In this document: piece by piece, positions 7,520 to 14,255 of the stretch
Layout of the letters: each line of letters begins with the position of its first letter
Numbering within the stretch: the first letter of the stretch is position 1
Assembly: GCA_041746415.1 (NCBI GenBank)
Contig: JBGTHB010000139.1
Coordinates: 1-15,038 of the forward strand
Length of the DNA: 15,038 nt
Direction: 5' to 3'
Source of the DNA: JBGTHB01 sp041746415
GTDB lineage: Bacteria; Pseudomonadota; Gammaproteobacteria; Coxiellales; Coxiellaceae
Translations under genes and position numbers: made by a program
The notes under the pieces: model-generated
Database searches by the model: none
What the model saw: the letters and a program-made list of their open reading frames with translations, nothing else
Told to the model about the DNA's origin: nothing

Positions 7520-8213
7520 AGTACCGCACATTATCGAGTTTAAAAACGTTAAAAAAACCTATTACATGGGAAACAATAACTCGTTGGAAGCGTTAAAAGG
7601 CATTTCATTTACGATTGACCGGGGAGAATTGGTTGCCATTATTGGTCCTTCTGGTTCAGGCAAGTCCACTACGATGAATATTATTGGTTTGTTGGATTCA
7701 GTCACTTCTGGCAAATACATTTTAAATGGGCATGACGCTACTAAGTTGACGAAAAGCCAAAGTGCAACCATGCGTAATCGTGAAATCGGTTTTATTTTCC
7801 AATCGTTTTTTTTGCTGCCGCGTTTAACTGCGGTACAAAATGTTCTGTTGCCCTTACTGTATCGTGGCACGCCAAAAAAAGAAGCGCACGACAGAGCTAT
7901 GGTTATGTTAGAAAAAGTGAGTATGGCAAAGCATGCTATGCACAGACCAAGTGAAATGTCTGGGGGACAGCAACAACGCGTAGCGATTGCGCGTGCGTTA
8001 GTGGGAACTCCGGCTTTGGTGCTGGCGGATGAGCCAACTGGCGCATTGGATCAAAAAACGGGTCATGACGTATTAACTTTATTGAAAGAACTGAATGAAA
8101 AAGAAAATGCGACGGTGGTTATTATTACGCATGATGTGCAAATCGCTAACCAGTGCAAACGTAAAATACCGGTAGTGGATGGACTCATAACGGAGAAAGA
8201 CGCTTGGATATAG
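7512..8213 (+). CDS. MacB-type ABC transporter ATP-binding protein
   Basis: A 233-residue cytoplasmic ATPase of the LolD/MacB subfamily that powers the permease encoded next. Motifs are complete: Walker A GPSGSGKS (45-52), Q-loop Gln97 (FIFQSF), signature MSGGQQQR (149-156), Walker B LVLADEP (169-175) with catalytic Glu174, D-loop ALD, and switch His207 (IITHD). It starts 8 nt inside the adaptor gene and ends 10 nt inside the permease gene, so the three inner membrane parts are translationally coupled. In E. coli MacB this domain is fused to the permease, and here it is separate, as in many other bacteria. The substrate is unknown; macrolides, peptides, lipids and toxins are all known for this type. 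Confidence 0.95.
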   Translation: MTEVPHIIEFKNVKKTYYMGNNNSLEALKGISFTIDRGELVAIIGPSGSGKSTTMNIIGLLDSVTSGKYILNGHDATKLTKSQSATMRNREIGFIFQSFFLLPRLTAVQNVLLPLLYRGTPKKEAHDRAMVMLEKVSMAKHAMHRPSEMSGGQQQRVAIARALVGTPALVLADEPTGALDQKTGHDVLTLLKELNEKENATVVIITHDVQIANQCKRKIPVVDGLITEKDAWI

Positions 8214-9400
8214 TTCGACACATTTTAGAAGCGCTCTCTAATTTAAACAAATCAAAACTCAGATCATTTTTAGCGATTTTGGGTATTTTAGTGGGCACAG
8301 GATCGGTGGTTGCCTTAATCACATCAACACGTTTAGCAACAGAACATGCGTTGGCGCAGTTTAAAACATTGGGCACCAATATTTTAGCAATAGATATTCG
8401 CCAGCAAGATGGTGAAGGGCAATCGCAACAAACAGCTCAGCTTAAAGTGAGCGACATAGCAAAAATTAAAGCCGCTTCTCCTAGTATTGAGGTGGTGGCG
8501 CCTTATGTGTTTCTTTACCAGAATGGTTATTACAAAGGAACCTCACTCAATTCTGAATCACTGGTTGGAGCAAATAGTGCTTTAGCTAGCGTGGCAAAAC
8601 TGGAATTGCAACAAGGACGATTCGTTTCAAATTTAGATCGCTCTGGGCTTTTTTGTGTAGTGGGTTCTGATATTGCAGCGCAATTAACTTCACTCGGCGT
8701 TAAAAAAATTATTGGTAATCAAATTCGCATTGGTAAAAGCTATTTTACCATCGTGGGTATACTAAAGCCGTGGAGTCCTAATTTTTATTTTTATACTGAA
8801 GTGAACAAAGCGATCATTATTCCTATTCAAACTTCATTTCTATTAAGTAAATATGCGCAAATTAGCAGTATGTTAATTCGGTTTGAAAAAGACGCTAATC
8901 TGGATGATGTGAAAAACGCGCTGACGAATATTATGGCACAGCTGATTCCCACGCAAACCATTAGCTTTAGAACACCACAAAAAATTATTGATATTGTTAA
9001 AAACCAAAAGAAAAGCCAGGATCAAGAATTAATTTTTGTGGGCTTTGTGGCGTTAGTGGTGGGTGCTATTGGGGTAATGAATATTATGTTGGTTTCCGTG
9101 GTGGAACGCCGCCGTGAGATTGGTATTCGCATGGCGATTGGCGCGCAAGGTTACGATATTTTATTGATGTTTTTGATTGAGTCTGTGGTATTGACCGTAT
9201 TCGGCGGGATTTTGGGAATTATTATTGGTTTAGCGTTACCTTACAGTTTTGCTTATATGCACGGTTGGGCGTTAAGTTTTTATTTATTGCCACCCTTATT
9301 GGGTTTTGTGGTTTCAGTAGCGGTGGGCGTTCTTTCAGGATTTTATCCGGCTTGGCGCGCGTCACGTTTAGATCCAATAGAGACTTTGCAATCAGATTAA
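8204..9400 (+). CDS. MacB/FtsX-type ABC transporter permease
   Basis: A 398-residue permease with the four-helix MacB topology. TM1 is at about 21-41 (RSFLAILGILVGTGSVVAL), followed by a large periplasmic MacB_PCD domain (about 45-270). TM2 (about 276-299), TM3 (about 320-345) and TM4 (about 360-383) complete it. The FtsX signatures VERRREIGIRMAIGA (300-314) and YPAWRASRLDPIETL (381-395) are clear. The start is TTG at 8204, with GGAG at 8192-8195. No ATG in this frame would keep TM1, so the rare start is probably real and may limit expression relative to the ATPase. Type VII ABC exporters of this fold act by mechanotransmission on the periplasmic adaptor and TolC rather than by carrying substrate across the inner membrane (family knowledge). 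Confidence 0.93.
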   Translation: MDIVRHILEALSNLNKSKLRSFLAILGILVGTGSVVALITSTRLATEHALAQFKTLGTNILAIDIRQQDGEGQSQQTAQLKVSDIAKIKAASPSIEVVAPYVFLYQNGYYKGTSLNSESLVGANSALASVAKLELQQGRFVSNLDRSGLFCVVGSDIAAQLTSLGVKKIIGNQIRIGKSYFTIVGILKPWSPNFYFYTEVNKAIIIPIQTSFLLSKYAQISSMLIRFEKDANLDDVKNALTNIMAQLIPTQTISFRTPQKIIDIVKNQKKSQDQELIFVGFVALVVGAIGVMNIMLVSVVERRREIGIRMAIGAQGYDILLMFLIESVVLTVFGGILGIIIGLALPYSFAYMHGWALSFYLLPPLLGFVVSVAVGVLSGFYPAWRASRLDPIETLQSD

Positions 9401-9450
9401 ATTATTTATATTAATCCCAACAAAAATTCATGTCTTTGCGAGGAAGTGTT

Positions 9451-9484
9451 GTAGGTTGGGTTAAGCGATAGCGCAGCCCAACAA
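9451..9484. repeat. REP-like imperfect palindrome after the efflux operon
   Basis: GGTTGGGTT at 9454-9462 and AGCCCAAC at 9475-9482 pair around a GCG/CGC inner stem (9465-9467 with 9472-9474), giving about 11 bp with an AA bulge and a 4-nt ATAG loop. It sits between two convergent genes, where it could stop transcription from either side, although it lacks a clear T tract. The wording (TAGGTTGGGTTA... then CCCAACA) resembles dispersed palindromes common in bacterial genomes. The stretch just before it (TTTGCGAGGAAG) also resembles a common dispersed repeat. Confidence 0.5.
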
Positions 9485-9487
9485 CAT

Positions 9488-11431
9488 TTATGTTTTTAAA
9501 TTTAACGGCAAAATTAACATTTTCACACCTAGCTGCTGTAACTTGCGTTGAATAATGGTAGTAAAGTCAGAGTGCAGCAGGCGTGTGAACCATGTTTCAT
9601 TAGGATAAACATAGCGTGAAGTAAAAAATAACGTATTCGGGAATTTTTCAGTTACTTTCTCTGAAAGTTGGTATAAATGTTCAATGATGTCCGTGCCATA
9701 ACTTGAGTAAGCTTCAGCAGCGTAGCCGTGTTGCTTCATGAATTGCACCAGGTAATCCAGTAAACCATCGGTTTGTTCTTTGAGTTTTTTAACTTGCTCA
9801 TCACTGCCAAAGCTGCCCATATCGACTTCACCATGACTAATAAATACAAAGTTATGAAAGTAATCGGGAAAACTGCGCTGTGTCCATAAAATAGTGTGCA
9901 TAGCCGCACCGATGTCTTTTACTAAAAATACGGCAGTGGGTGATTTAGGCGCGAGCCGGGGCGTTTCTTTATTGGCAGTGATTAATGGAATTCGCAGATC
10001 TTGATCGAGTTGTTTGCGCAGCTTGGCAAATTTTTGGTAATAGCGATGAATAGCCGCCCCAACAGCAATAACGCCACCCGTTACTAATACAGTTATCCAA
10101 CCGCCCATTTCAAATTTAGTAATTAAAGTGATAATCAGCACTACCACGCAAACCACAAAAGCGAAGCTGGATAAAACGATATGACCAAACCAGTTGCGGT
10201 GTTTGTGACGATGGCGCCACCAGTAAGTAGTTAATCCCAGCAATGACATGGAAAAAGTTAAAAACACATTCATGCTGTATAAAACAACCAGAAAAGAAAC
10301 GTCACCATCGGTGGCGAACAGCAATACTAATGCCGCCGCGCCAAAAAATAAGATACCGTTTTCTGTGACTAAGCGCGAAGACAATAAACTAAATCGTTTG
10401 GGTGCCCATTCATCGACTGCCATGTTAGCCAGCACCGCAGGACCACCTAAAAAACCTGTATTCGAAGCCACAAACAAGATGCCCGCTTCAAAAGCCAATA
10501 ACACCACTAACCAAAAATGTGAAAATGGCATGTGCGCTAAGATGTGACTGAAGACCACGGCATTGAGTGTTTTGCCAGGAACGAACGACGCATTCCAGAG
10601 TAAATACAGAAGAATAATGCCACCAGCTACTAAGCTTAATGAGAGCGCCATGTAAAACATGGTCCACCCACCTGTTTTAACTCGTGGTTCTGCTAGTATT
10701 TGCACGTTATTAGAAACCGCTTCTAAGCCTGTGTAAGTGCCGCCGCCTAATGAGTAGGCGCGCATAAATAAAGCTAATACAGTTGGCCAGCCTAAATCAC
10801 GAATGGCCTTTGCGGTATCAATTTTAGTGACGTGCACCAACGGCACAATATTGCTGCCGTGCATGACAATCCCCATGATGATCATAATCATGTGCGTCAC
10901 AAAAAAACCCAAAAACACAGGCAGTAAAAACTTGATGGATTCCTTAGCGCCACGCATGTTCAGCCAAATTAAAATAATTAACACGCAAGCTTCGATAGTG
11001 AGTTTGTAGGTTTGATAAGTGTAAGGTAGCAAACTGAATATGGCATCTACTCCGGCTGCGACGGAAATAGTGATGGTGAGCATGTAGTCGATGATTAATG
11101 CTGTGCCGGAGACCAAACCCGCGCGAGGCCCTAATAATTTTGATGCGACTTTATAACCGCCGCCGCCGTTAGGAAATAAACGAATAACTTGGTTGTAGGC
11201 GGATGAAATTAAAAACACAGTAAAAGCGGTAGCAATGGCGAGATAAATAGCAAGATGCGTATGCGAACCTAAAGCACGGTAAGCCTCAGGTGGTCCATAA
11301 CAAGCGGAGGATAAACCGTCTGCTCCTAAACCGACCCAGGCTAAAAAGGCGATTAATGCAATGTGTTTGCGCGTGTCTTTCGACATGGGGTTACGCGCTT
11401 TACCAAACAAAATTTCCCTAAGTGATGCCAT
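9488..11431 (-). CDS. APC-superfamily permease, KimA/YdaO-like
   Basis: A 647-residue integral membrane transporter. Residues 1-460 hold about twelve hydrophobic segments, with the APC-fold glycine-rich unwound helix FPNGGGGYKVASKLLGP near residue 87 and the segment RAYSLGGGTYTGLEAVSN near 225. Both match the pattern of the KimA (YdaO) potassium importers and related amino acid permeases, so potassium uptake is a reasonable guess but an amino acid substrate cannot be excluded. Residues 461-647 are a soluble cytoplasmic domain with alternating strands and helices (AVFLVKDIG, FVFISHGEVDMGSFG, TLFFTSRYVYP), probably regulatory. No good Shine-Dalgarno precedes the ATG, and a second Met at residue 16 (MSKDTRKHIAL) is an alternative start. 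It is monocistronic and divergent from the MFS gene. Confidence 0.85.
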   Translation of the reverse strand: MASLREILFGKARNPMSKDTRKHIALIAFLAWVGLGADGLSSACYGPPEAYRALGSHTHLAIYLAIATAFTVFLISSAYNQVIRLFPNGGGGYKVASKLLGPRAGLVSGTALIIDYMLTITISVAAGVDAIFSLLPYTYQTYKLTIEACVLIILIWLNMRGAKESIKFLLPVFLGFFVTHMIMIIMGIVMHGSNIVPLVHVTKIDTAKAIRDLGWPTVLALFMRAYSLGGGTYTGLEAVSNNVQILAEPRVKTGGWTMFYMALSLSLVAGGIILLYLLWNASFVPGKTLNAVVFSHILAHMPFSHFWLVVLLAFEAGILFVASNTGFLGGPAVLANMAVDEWAPKRFSLLSSRLVTENGILFFGAAALVLLFATDGDVSFLVVLYSMNVFLTFSMSLLGLTTYWWRHRHKHRNWFGHIVLSSFAFVVCVVVLIITLITKFEMGGWITVLVTGGVIAVGAAIHRYYQKFAKLRKQLDQDLRIPLITANKETPRLAPKSPTAVFLVKDIGAAMHTILWTQRSFPDYFHNFVFISHGEVDMGSFGSDEQVKKLKEQTDGLLDYLVQFMKQHGYAAEAYSSYGTDIIEHLYQLSEKVTEKFPNTLFFTSRYVYPNETWFTRLLHSDFTTIIQRKLQQLGVKMLILPLNLKT

Positions 11432-11475
11432 GGCGTCATTGTAAGTGATTTATACGAATTTTCATAATGGAAATA

Positions 11476-11536
11476 TACCCATTTCACTTGAAGTTGCGAT
11501 TTATCGCAACGCGAAGTGACGCTACGCGATGGGGAT
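11476..11536. repeat. Inverted repeat with nested stems
   Basis: The inner stem GTTGCGA (11493-11499) pairs with TCGCAAC (11504-11510) around TTTA. After a 3-by-3 internal loop, CACTT (11485-11489) pairs with AAGTG (11514-11518). An outer CCCAT (11478-11482) can pair with ATGGG (11529-11533). The sequence looks like a dispersed palindromic unit rather than a terminator, since no T tract follows on either strand. Confidence 0.55.
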
Positions 11537-11540
11537 TTTT

Positions 11541-11567
11541 AAGGGGAGAATCGCGAATTCTCCCTTT
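11541..11567. repeat. Short strong hairpin
   Basis: AAGGGGAGAAT (11541-11551) pairs with ATTCTCCCTTT (11557-11567) through 11 positions, one of them G-U, around a CGCGA loop. It ends one base before the long foldback element. It could act as a bidirectional transcript end or as part of the same repeat cluster. Confidence 0.55.
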
Positions 11568-11568
11568 A

Positions 11569-11728
11569 GAGCTTGTTCAAAATCTCTTGATTCGCTGCAA
11601 AAGCAGCGTGATTGGCTAAACTATTCACGCGCCCTCGATAAATATGAATAACTATTTATCTCGGTCGGGTAAATATTTTATCTCAATCATCTGCTTTTTC
11701 GCTAGAATCAGAGACCTTGAACAGGCTC
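11569..11728. mobile_element. Foldback / MITE-like element of about 160 bp
   Basis: The two halves are imperfect inverted copies of each other along nearly their whole length. The left end GAGCTTGTTCAAAATCTC mirrors the right end, whose reverse complement reads GAGCCTGTTCAAGGTCTC. TGATTC, AAAAGCAG, TGATTG, TAAA(C/A)TATT and GATAAATA follow in the same order in both arms. The arms meet at 11637-11644 and 11653-11660 (GATAAATA and TATTTATC) around an 8-nt centre. TTA flanks both ends (11566-11568 and 11729-11731) and could be a 3-bp target duplication. No ORF is inside. The layout fits a non-autonomous element mobilised by an IS5-like transposase (inference; the ends were not searched). The transcript would fold into one long hairpin. 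Confidence 0.65.
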
Positions 11729-11732
11729 TTAA

Positions 11733-11765
11733 ATGACCGAGCATGAATTCACTTCATGCCGGTCA
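11733..11765. repeat. Perfect-arm palindrome with one bulge
   Basis: ATGACCG and GCATGAA on the left (11733-11747, with a single extra A at 11740) pair with TTCATGC and CGGTCAT on the right (11753-11765) around a TTCAC loop. That is 14 base pairs. No T tract follows. Confidence 0.6.
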
Positions 11766-11777
11766 TACAAATAAGAA

Positions 11778-11831
11778 TATACCGTTCGCTTTCAATTAAA
11801 ATTATTCGCATTCTCATTGGCGAACGGTATA
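11778..11831. repeat. 12-bp inverted repeat flanking 30 bp
   Basis: TATACCGTTCGC (11778-11789) and GCGAACGGTATA (11820-11831) are exact reverse complements. Inner CAAT (11793-11796) and ATTG (11816-11819) can extend the pairing. The centre is AT-rich (TAAAATTATT). Spacing and position upstream of the MFS gene allow an operator pair or another small palindromic repeat. Confidence 0.6.
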
Positions 11832-11835
11832 CAGG

Positions 11836-11885
11836 ATTCGCCTTCAATAGACAACACTATATAATGATTGAAAGGAGAGGCGAAT
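11836..11885 (+). promoter_or_regulatory. Inverted repeat over promoter, ribosome site and start of the MFS gene
   Basis: ATTCGCCT (11836-11843) is the exact reverse complement of AGGCGAAT (11878-11885), which includes the first two bases of the start codon. TCAAT (11844-11848) pairs with ATTGA (11867-11871), leaving the Shine-Dalgarno AAGGAG (11872-11877) as a bulge. The loop contains TATAAT (11860-11865) with a poor -35 (TTCGCC, 17-nt gap). If transcription starts further upstream, the RNA could fold to hide the start codon. If TATAAT is the real -10, the message starts at about 11872 and the repeat would act as a DNA operator instead. Confidence 0.45.
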
Positions 11886-13089
11886 GGCAGTCAGTTTACG
11901 TGAGACAAAAATTCTTGTTGCCACAATGTTGTTAGGTGTTGCCAGTTATATTGGGTGTGATATTCATCTAGCCTCCTTGCCGTTTATTGCGATTTACATG
12001 CACACCACTAAGCTGATCGTACAACAGTCGGTGCCCTTGTATATATTGGGTATGGGTGTGAGCGTACTTATTTATGGGCCACTGTCAGACAAAGTAGGAC
12101 GTAAGCCACTTATTATTTTTGGTTTAAGTTTTGCGGCATTATTTAGTTTTATTGGCGCTGACACAACGCACATCGGACCATTTTTAATGGCGCGAGTTTT
12201 TCAGGGGTTTGGCGCAGGTGCGTGTATTGCAATGGGCCGTACAATTATGGTGGATACCGTGCAGGGCGAACGCATGGCATCCATGGCGGCGTATTTTAGT
12301 TTATTTTCTTCTATTTCGCCTATGTTGGCCCCCGCAATGGGAGGATATTTGCAAAAAGACTTTGGTTGGCAGGCTAATTTTATTGCATTAGGCGGATTTT
12401 TATTAGCATTGATGCTGTTGTTTTTATTTTTTTTACCGGAAACGAATACGCACCGGAATCCTCATGCTATGAAAGTAGCCAGCATTGTGGAAAATTACAC
12501 AGCTTTATTTAAGCATCATATGTTTGTGGGGTGTATGTTTATTGCCGGTTTTACGATGGCCGCTAATATTGCTTACAACACCGTGAGTTCATTTATTTTT
12601 CAAAAACAATTCATGCTGGGACCGGTGATTTTTGGTTGGGTGACGGCCATTACAACCGTTGGCAATATTGTGGGTAAATTATTCGTGCCTTATTTTATTA
12701 AGCGTATTGGAGGCTTGCGGACTTTATTTTTAGGTGTTTGCTTGTCCATGTTTTCGGGTGCGGCGTTAACGTTGTTTGCATTGTTTCATTTTGTCACCGT
12801 CGCAGTGATAATTGGAGCGGTATTAATCATTATGATGGCGCAGGCGTTAATTATGCCCAACACCACTTCACAGGCATTAAGTCCTTTCCATCATATGCGC
12901 GGATTAGCGGCATCGCTATATGGAGGGTTTCAATTATTGCTGGCATTTTTAACCAGCACTATTGTTGGTGGTTTGGCATACGAAGGCATTGCCATGTTAG
13001 GCAGCACATTTTTAATATTGGGATTATTAAATATTGCTGTATACAGTTTAACGATTGGGCGTAAGAAAATTAAAGCCATTTGGCAATGA
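11884..13089 (+). CDS. MFS multidrug exporter, Bcr/CflA type
   Basis: A 401-residue major facilitator with twelve predicted helices, probably a proton-driven exporter of small molecules at the inner membrane. Key features are DIHLASLPFI (26-35), which replaces the DMYLPALP pattern of Bcr/CflA proteins in TM1; motif A GPLSDKVGRKPL (65-76) between TM2 and TM3; and RVFQGFGAGACIAMGRTIMVD (split at 104-124), the TM4 signature of the subfamily. A PET ending of the first half (FLPETNT) precedes the central loop. AAGGAG lies 6 nt before the ATG. The 5' end sits inside an inverted repeat. The substrate cannot be told from the sequence. Confidence 0.88.
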   Translation: MAVSLRETKILVATMLLGVASYIGCDIHLASLPFIAIYMHTTKLIVQQSVPLYILGMGVSVLIYGPLSDKVGRKPLIIFGLSFAALFSFIGADTTHIGPFLMARVFQGFGAGACIAMGRTIMVDTVQGERMASMAAYFSLFSSISPMLAPAMGGYLQKDFGWQANFIALGGFLLALMLLFLFFLPETNTHRNPHAMKVASIVENYTALFKHHMFVGCMFIAGFTMAANIAYNTVSSFIFQKQFMLGPVIFGWVTAITTVGNIVGKLFVPYFIKRIGGLRTLFLGVCLSMFSGAALTLFALFHFVTVAVIIGAVLIIMMAQALIMPNTTSQALSPFHHMRGLAASLYGGFQLLLAFLTSTIVGGLAYEGIAMLGSTFLILGLLNIAVYSLTIGRKKIKAIWQ

Positions 13090-13100
13090 TAAAAATTGCC
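13082..13100. terminator. Weak hairpin at the end of the MFS gene
   Basis: GGCAAT (13082-13087) pairs exactly with ATTGCC (13095-13100) around a 7-nt loop that contains most of the stop codon. The genes here converge, so it could serve both, but the stem is short and no T tract follows on the plus strand. Confidence 0.3.
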
Positions 13101-13108
13101 GTGAATCA

Positions 13109-13579
13109 TTAAGAAGAGCACACAAATGCATCTGGAGTTTCTTTAGGGTGTACCCAACGCTTACCTTGAGGACAAACTAAATAACATTGGTTAAATATAT
13201 ACTTGCCTTCTTTGCCGTCACATTGAGAAGTTTCCATTGAATCAATGCCAAGAATATAATTAGCGCCAGCTATGCTCATGCTTTTGATCGTAAAGGTGCG
13301 GGGTTCACTTCCCTGCAATTGTATCGTGTCGCCTACATGTATAGGAGGGTTATAACCCTTGGTTACCTGGCCACATACTGGAACTTTAAACTTCGCCGGT
13401 GGTAGCCAGTCCTGCTTCTGGCATTGATCAAAAGTTTTAGTTAAACGGGGAAGCAAACTATCTCCAGAGATGATGCTAGCAGCGCCAGATAAGGGCAGCA
13501 AAAGCATCATAACCAGCAGTGATGCTACGATACATTTTGTTGTAATCATTAACCTTTTCATTTTATTCACTATTTTCAT
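13109..13579 (-). CDS. Small secreted cysteine-rich protein, function unknown
   Basis: A 156-residue protein that I do not recognise. The N-terminus has basic residues (MKIVNKMKRLMITTK) and a long hydrophobic core ending in LPLSGAAS, so it is a clear export signal with cleavage near residue 34. The mature part of about 120 residues has six cysteines (53, 69, 120, 132, 136, 154), enough for three disulfide bonds. It also has the stretch NPPIHVGDTIQLQGSEPRTF and a closing segment CYLVCPQGKRWVHP. No catalytic motif is visible. The start is uncertain: Met1, Met7 and Met11 are all in frame and none has a strong ribosome site. An AT-rich region with several TATAAT boxes lies just upstream. Confidence 0.75.
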   Translation of the reverse strand: MKIVNKMKRLMITTKCIVASLLVMMLLLPLSGAASIISGDSLLPRLTKTFDQCQKQDWLPPAKFKVPVCGQVTKGYNPPIHVGDTIQLQGSEPRTFTIKSMSIAGANYILGIDSMETSQCDGKEGKYIFNQCYLVCPQGKRWVHPKETPDAFVCSS

Positions 13580-13594
13580 TGACCCGTGCTTTCA

Positions 13595-13626
13595 ATTATA
13601 TAATCACTATTATAATGATTATTATA
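13595..13626 (-). promoter_or_regulatory. AT-rich promoter region with multiple TATAAT boxes
   Basis: On the minus strand TATAAT occurs three times (13600-13595, 13614-13609 and 13626-13621), each a possible -10 for the secreted protein, without a good -35 at standard spacing. ATAATCA (13600-13606) and TGATTAT (13616-13622) form an inverted repeat over the same stretch. The AT content and symmetry loosely recall a Fur-type site, but the match is too poor to claim. Confidence 0.3.
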
Positions 13627-13722
13627 GCAGTTGTGGTGAAAGTGCAAATTGGGTTCATATTGGCTTATATATTTAACTAAGCTTCTTTTTACAAGAAAAA
13701 CGCATGTACTAAGGTATTTTTG

Positions 13723-14032
13723 ATGCGTTCAAGATCATCAGCGCCACGTAACCGAAATTAGCGCGATTTTACAACAATATGGTGAGCCTTGTGCTACTTC
13801 TCCTAGCATTGGTAAACAGTGGTTAGCAAAAGGCAAAGTAGTGTTAGCAAATTTAAGTGGCGATAAAGCTATTTTATTAGCGATGAAAAGCAATGAAGAA
13901 GATACCAATACAGCTTACGCAAGATTAGTTTAGTTTAGGGAAAAATGGCCTGAAAGTGTGATAGTTTTGCAGCGCGGATTGGAAGATGAAAAGTGGCATA
14001 AAGCATGGATTGAAGCTGAATTAAAAAACTAA
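13723..14032 (+). pseudogene. Decayed small cytoplasmic protein gene (frameshift plus nonsense)
   Basis: A coherent protein frame runs from about 13736 to a TAA at 14030-14032. It starts HVTEISAILQQYGEPCATSP, contains IGKQWLAKGKVVLANL and ends WHKAWIEAELKN, about 98 codons. It is broken twice. A TAG at 13931-13933 interrupts it between ARLV and FREKWPES, and the natural start ATG (13723, with AAGG upstream) is in another frame, giving MRSRSSAPRNRN then stop. Removing one G at 13741 would join the start to the body as MRSRSSRHVTEIS. The 33 codons after the TAG still read as good protein, so the decay looks recent. I do not recognise the family. Codon use and Lys/Glu content suggest a soluble protein. 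Confidence 0.6.
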
Positions 14033-14255
14033 AATCATGCCTATTTTTAGAGTGGTCATGATTATAAAAATAAATATAACTCTTTATTTAAATTACAAAA
14101 TTAAAAATGTTATTAATTACAGAATAGTTTTTAAAGCGCCTTATTTTAAAATAAAATCTCGTTATGTTAGACTTTTTGGGTAAGGTAAATAATATAAATC
14201 AAGATTTATAAATTTAAATTACATTTTTTAATTAGTGAAAAAGAGGAGGTACAAA
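14033..14255. other. AT-rich non-coding stretch before the stress peptide gene
   Basis: About 220 bp, very rich in A and T, with no ORF of note. A short inverted repeat (ATCATGCC near 14034, GGTCATGAT near 14053) follows the pseudogene. TTAGAC (14167-14172) and TAATAT (14190-14195), 17 nt apart, are a weak candidate promoter for the next gene. The Shine-Dalgarno AGGAGG at 14244-14249 is a perfect match. Confidence 0.4.

Larger units (their letters stand above)
11432..11883. other. 452-bp palindrome-rich intergenic region
   Basis: No coding sequence is apparent between the divergent permease and MFS starts. Instead the stretch is almost filled by consecutive inverted repeats (11476-11536, 11541-11567, 11569-11728, 11733-11765, 11778-11831 and 11836-11885), each annotated on its own. 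Promoters for both flanking genes should lie here. TATAAT at 11860-11865 is the only strong -10 seen. Confidence 0.7.

Noticed and set aside
11541..11567. Intrinsic terminator
   Set aside because: The stem is strong, but no run of T follows on the plus strand and only a broken TTAAAAA follows on the minus strand. It also lies upstream of both flanking genes, so no transcript clearly needs to end there.
13595..13626. Fur box upstream of the secreted protein
   Set aside because: The stretch is AT-rich and has a 7-bp inverted repeat, but it does not match the GATAATGATAATCATTATC consensus closely enough, and such AT-rich symmetry arises easily by chance.
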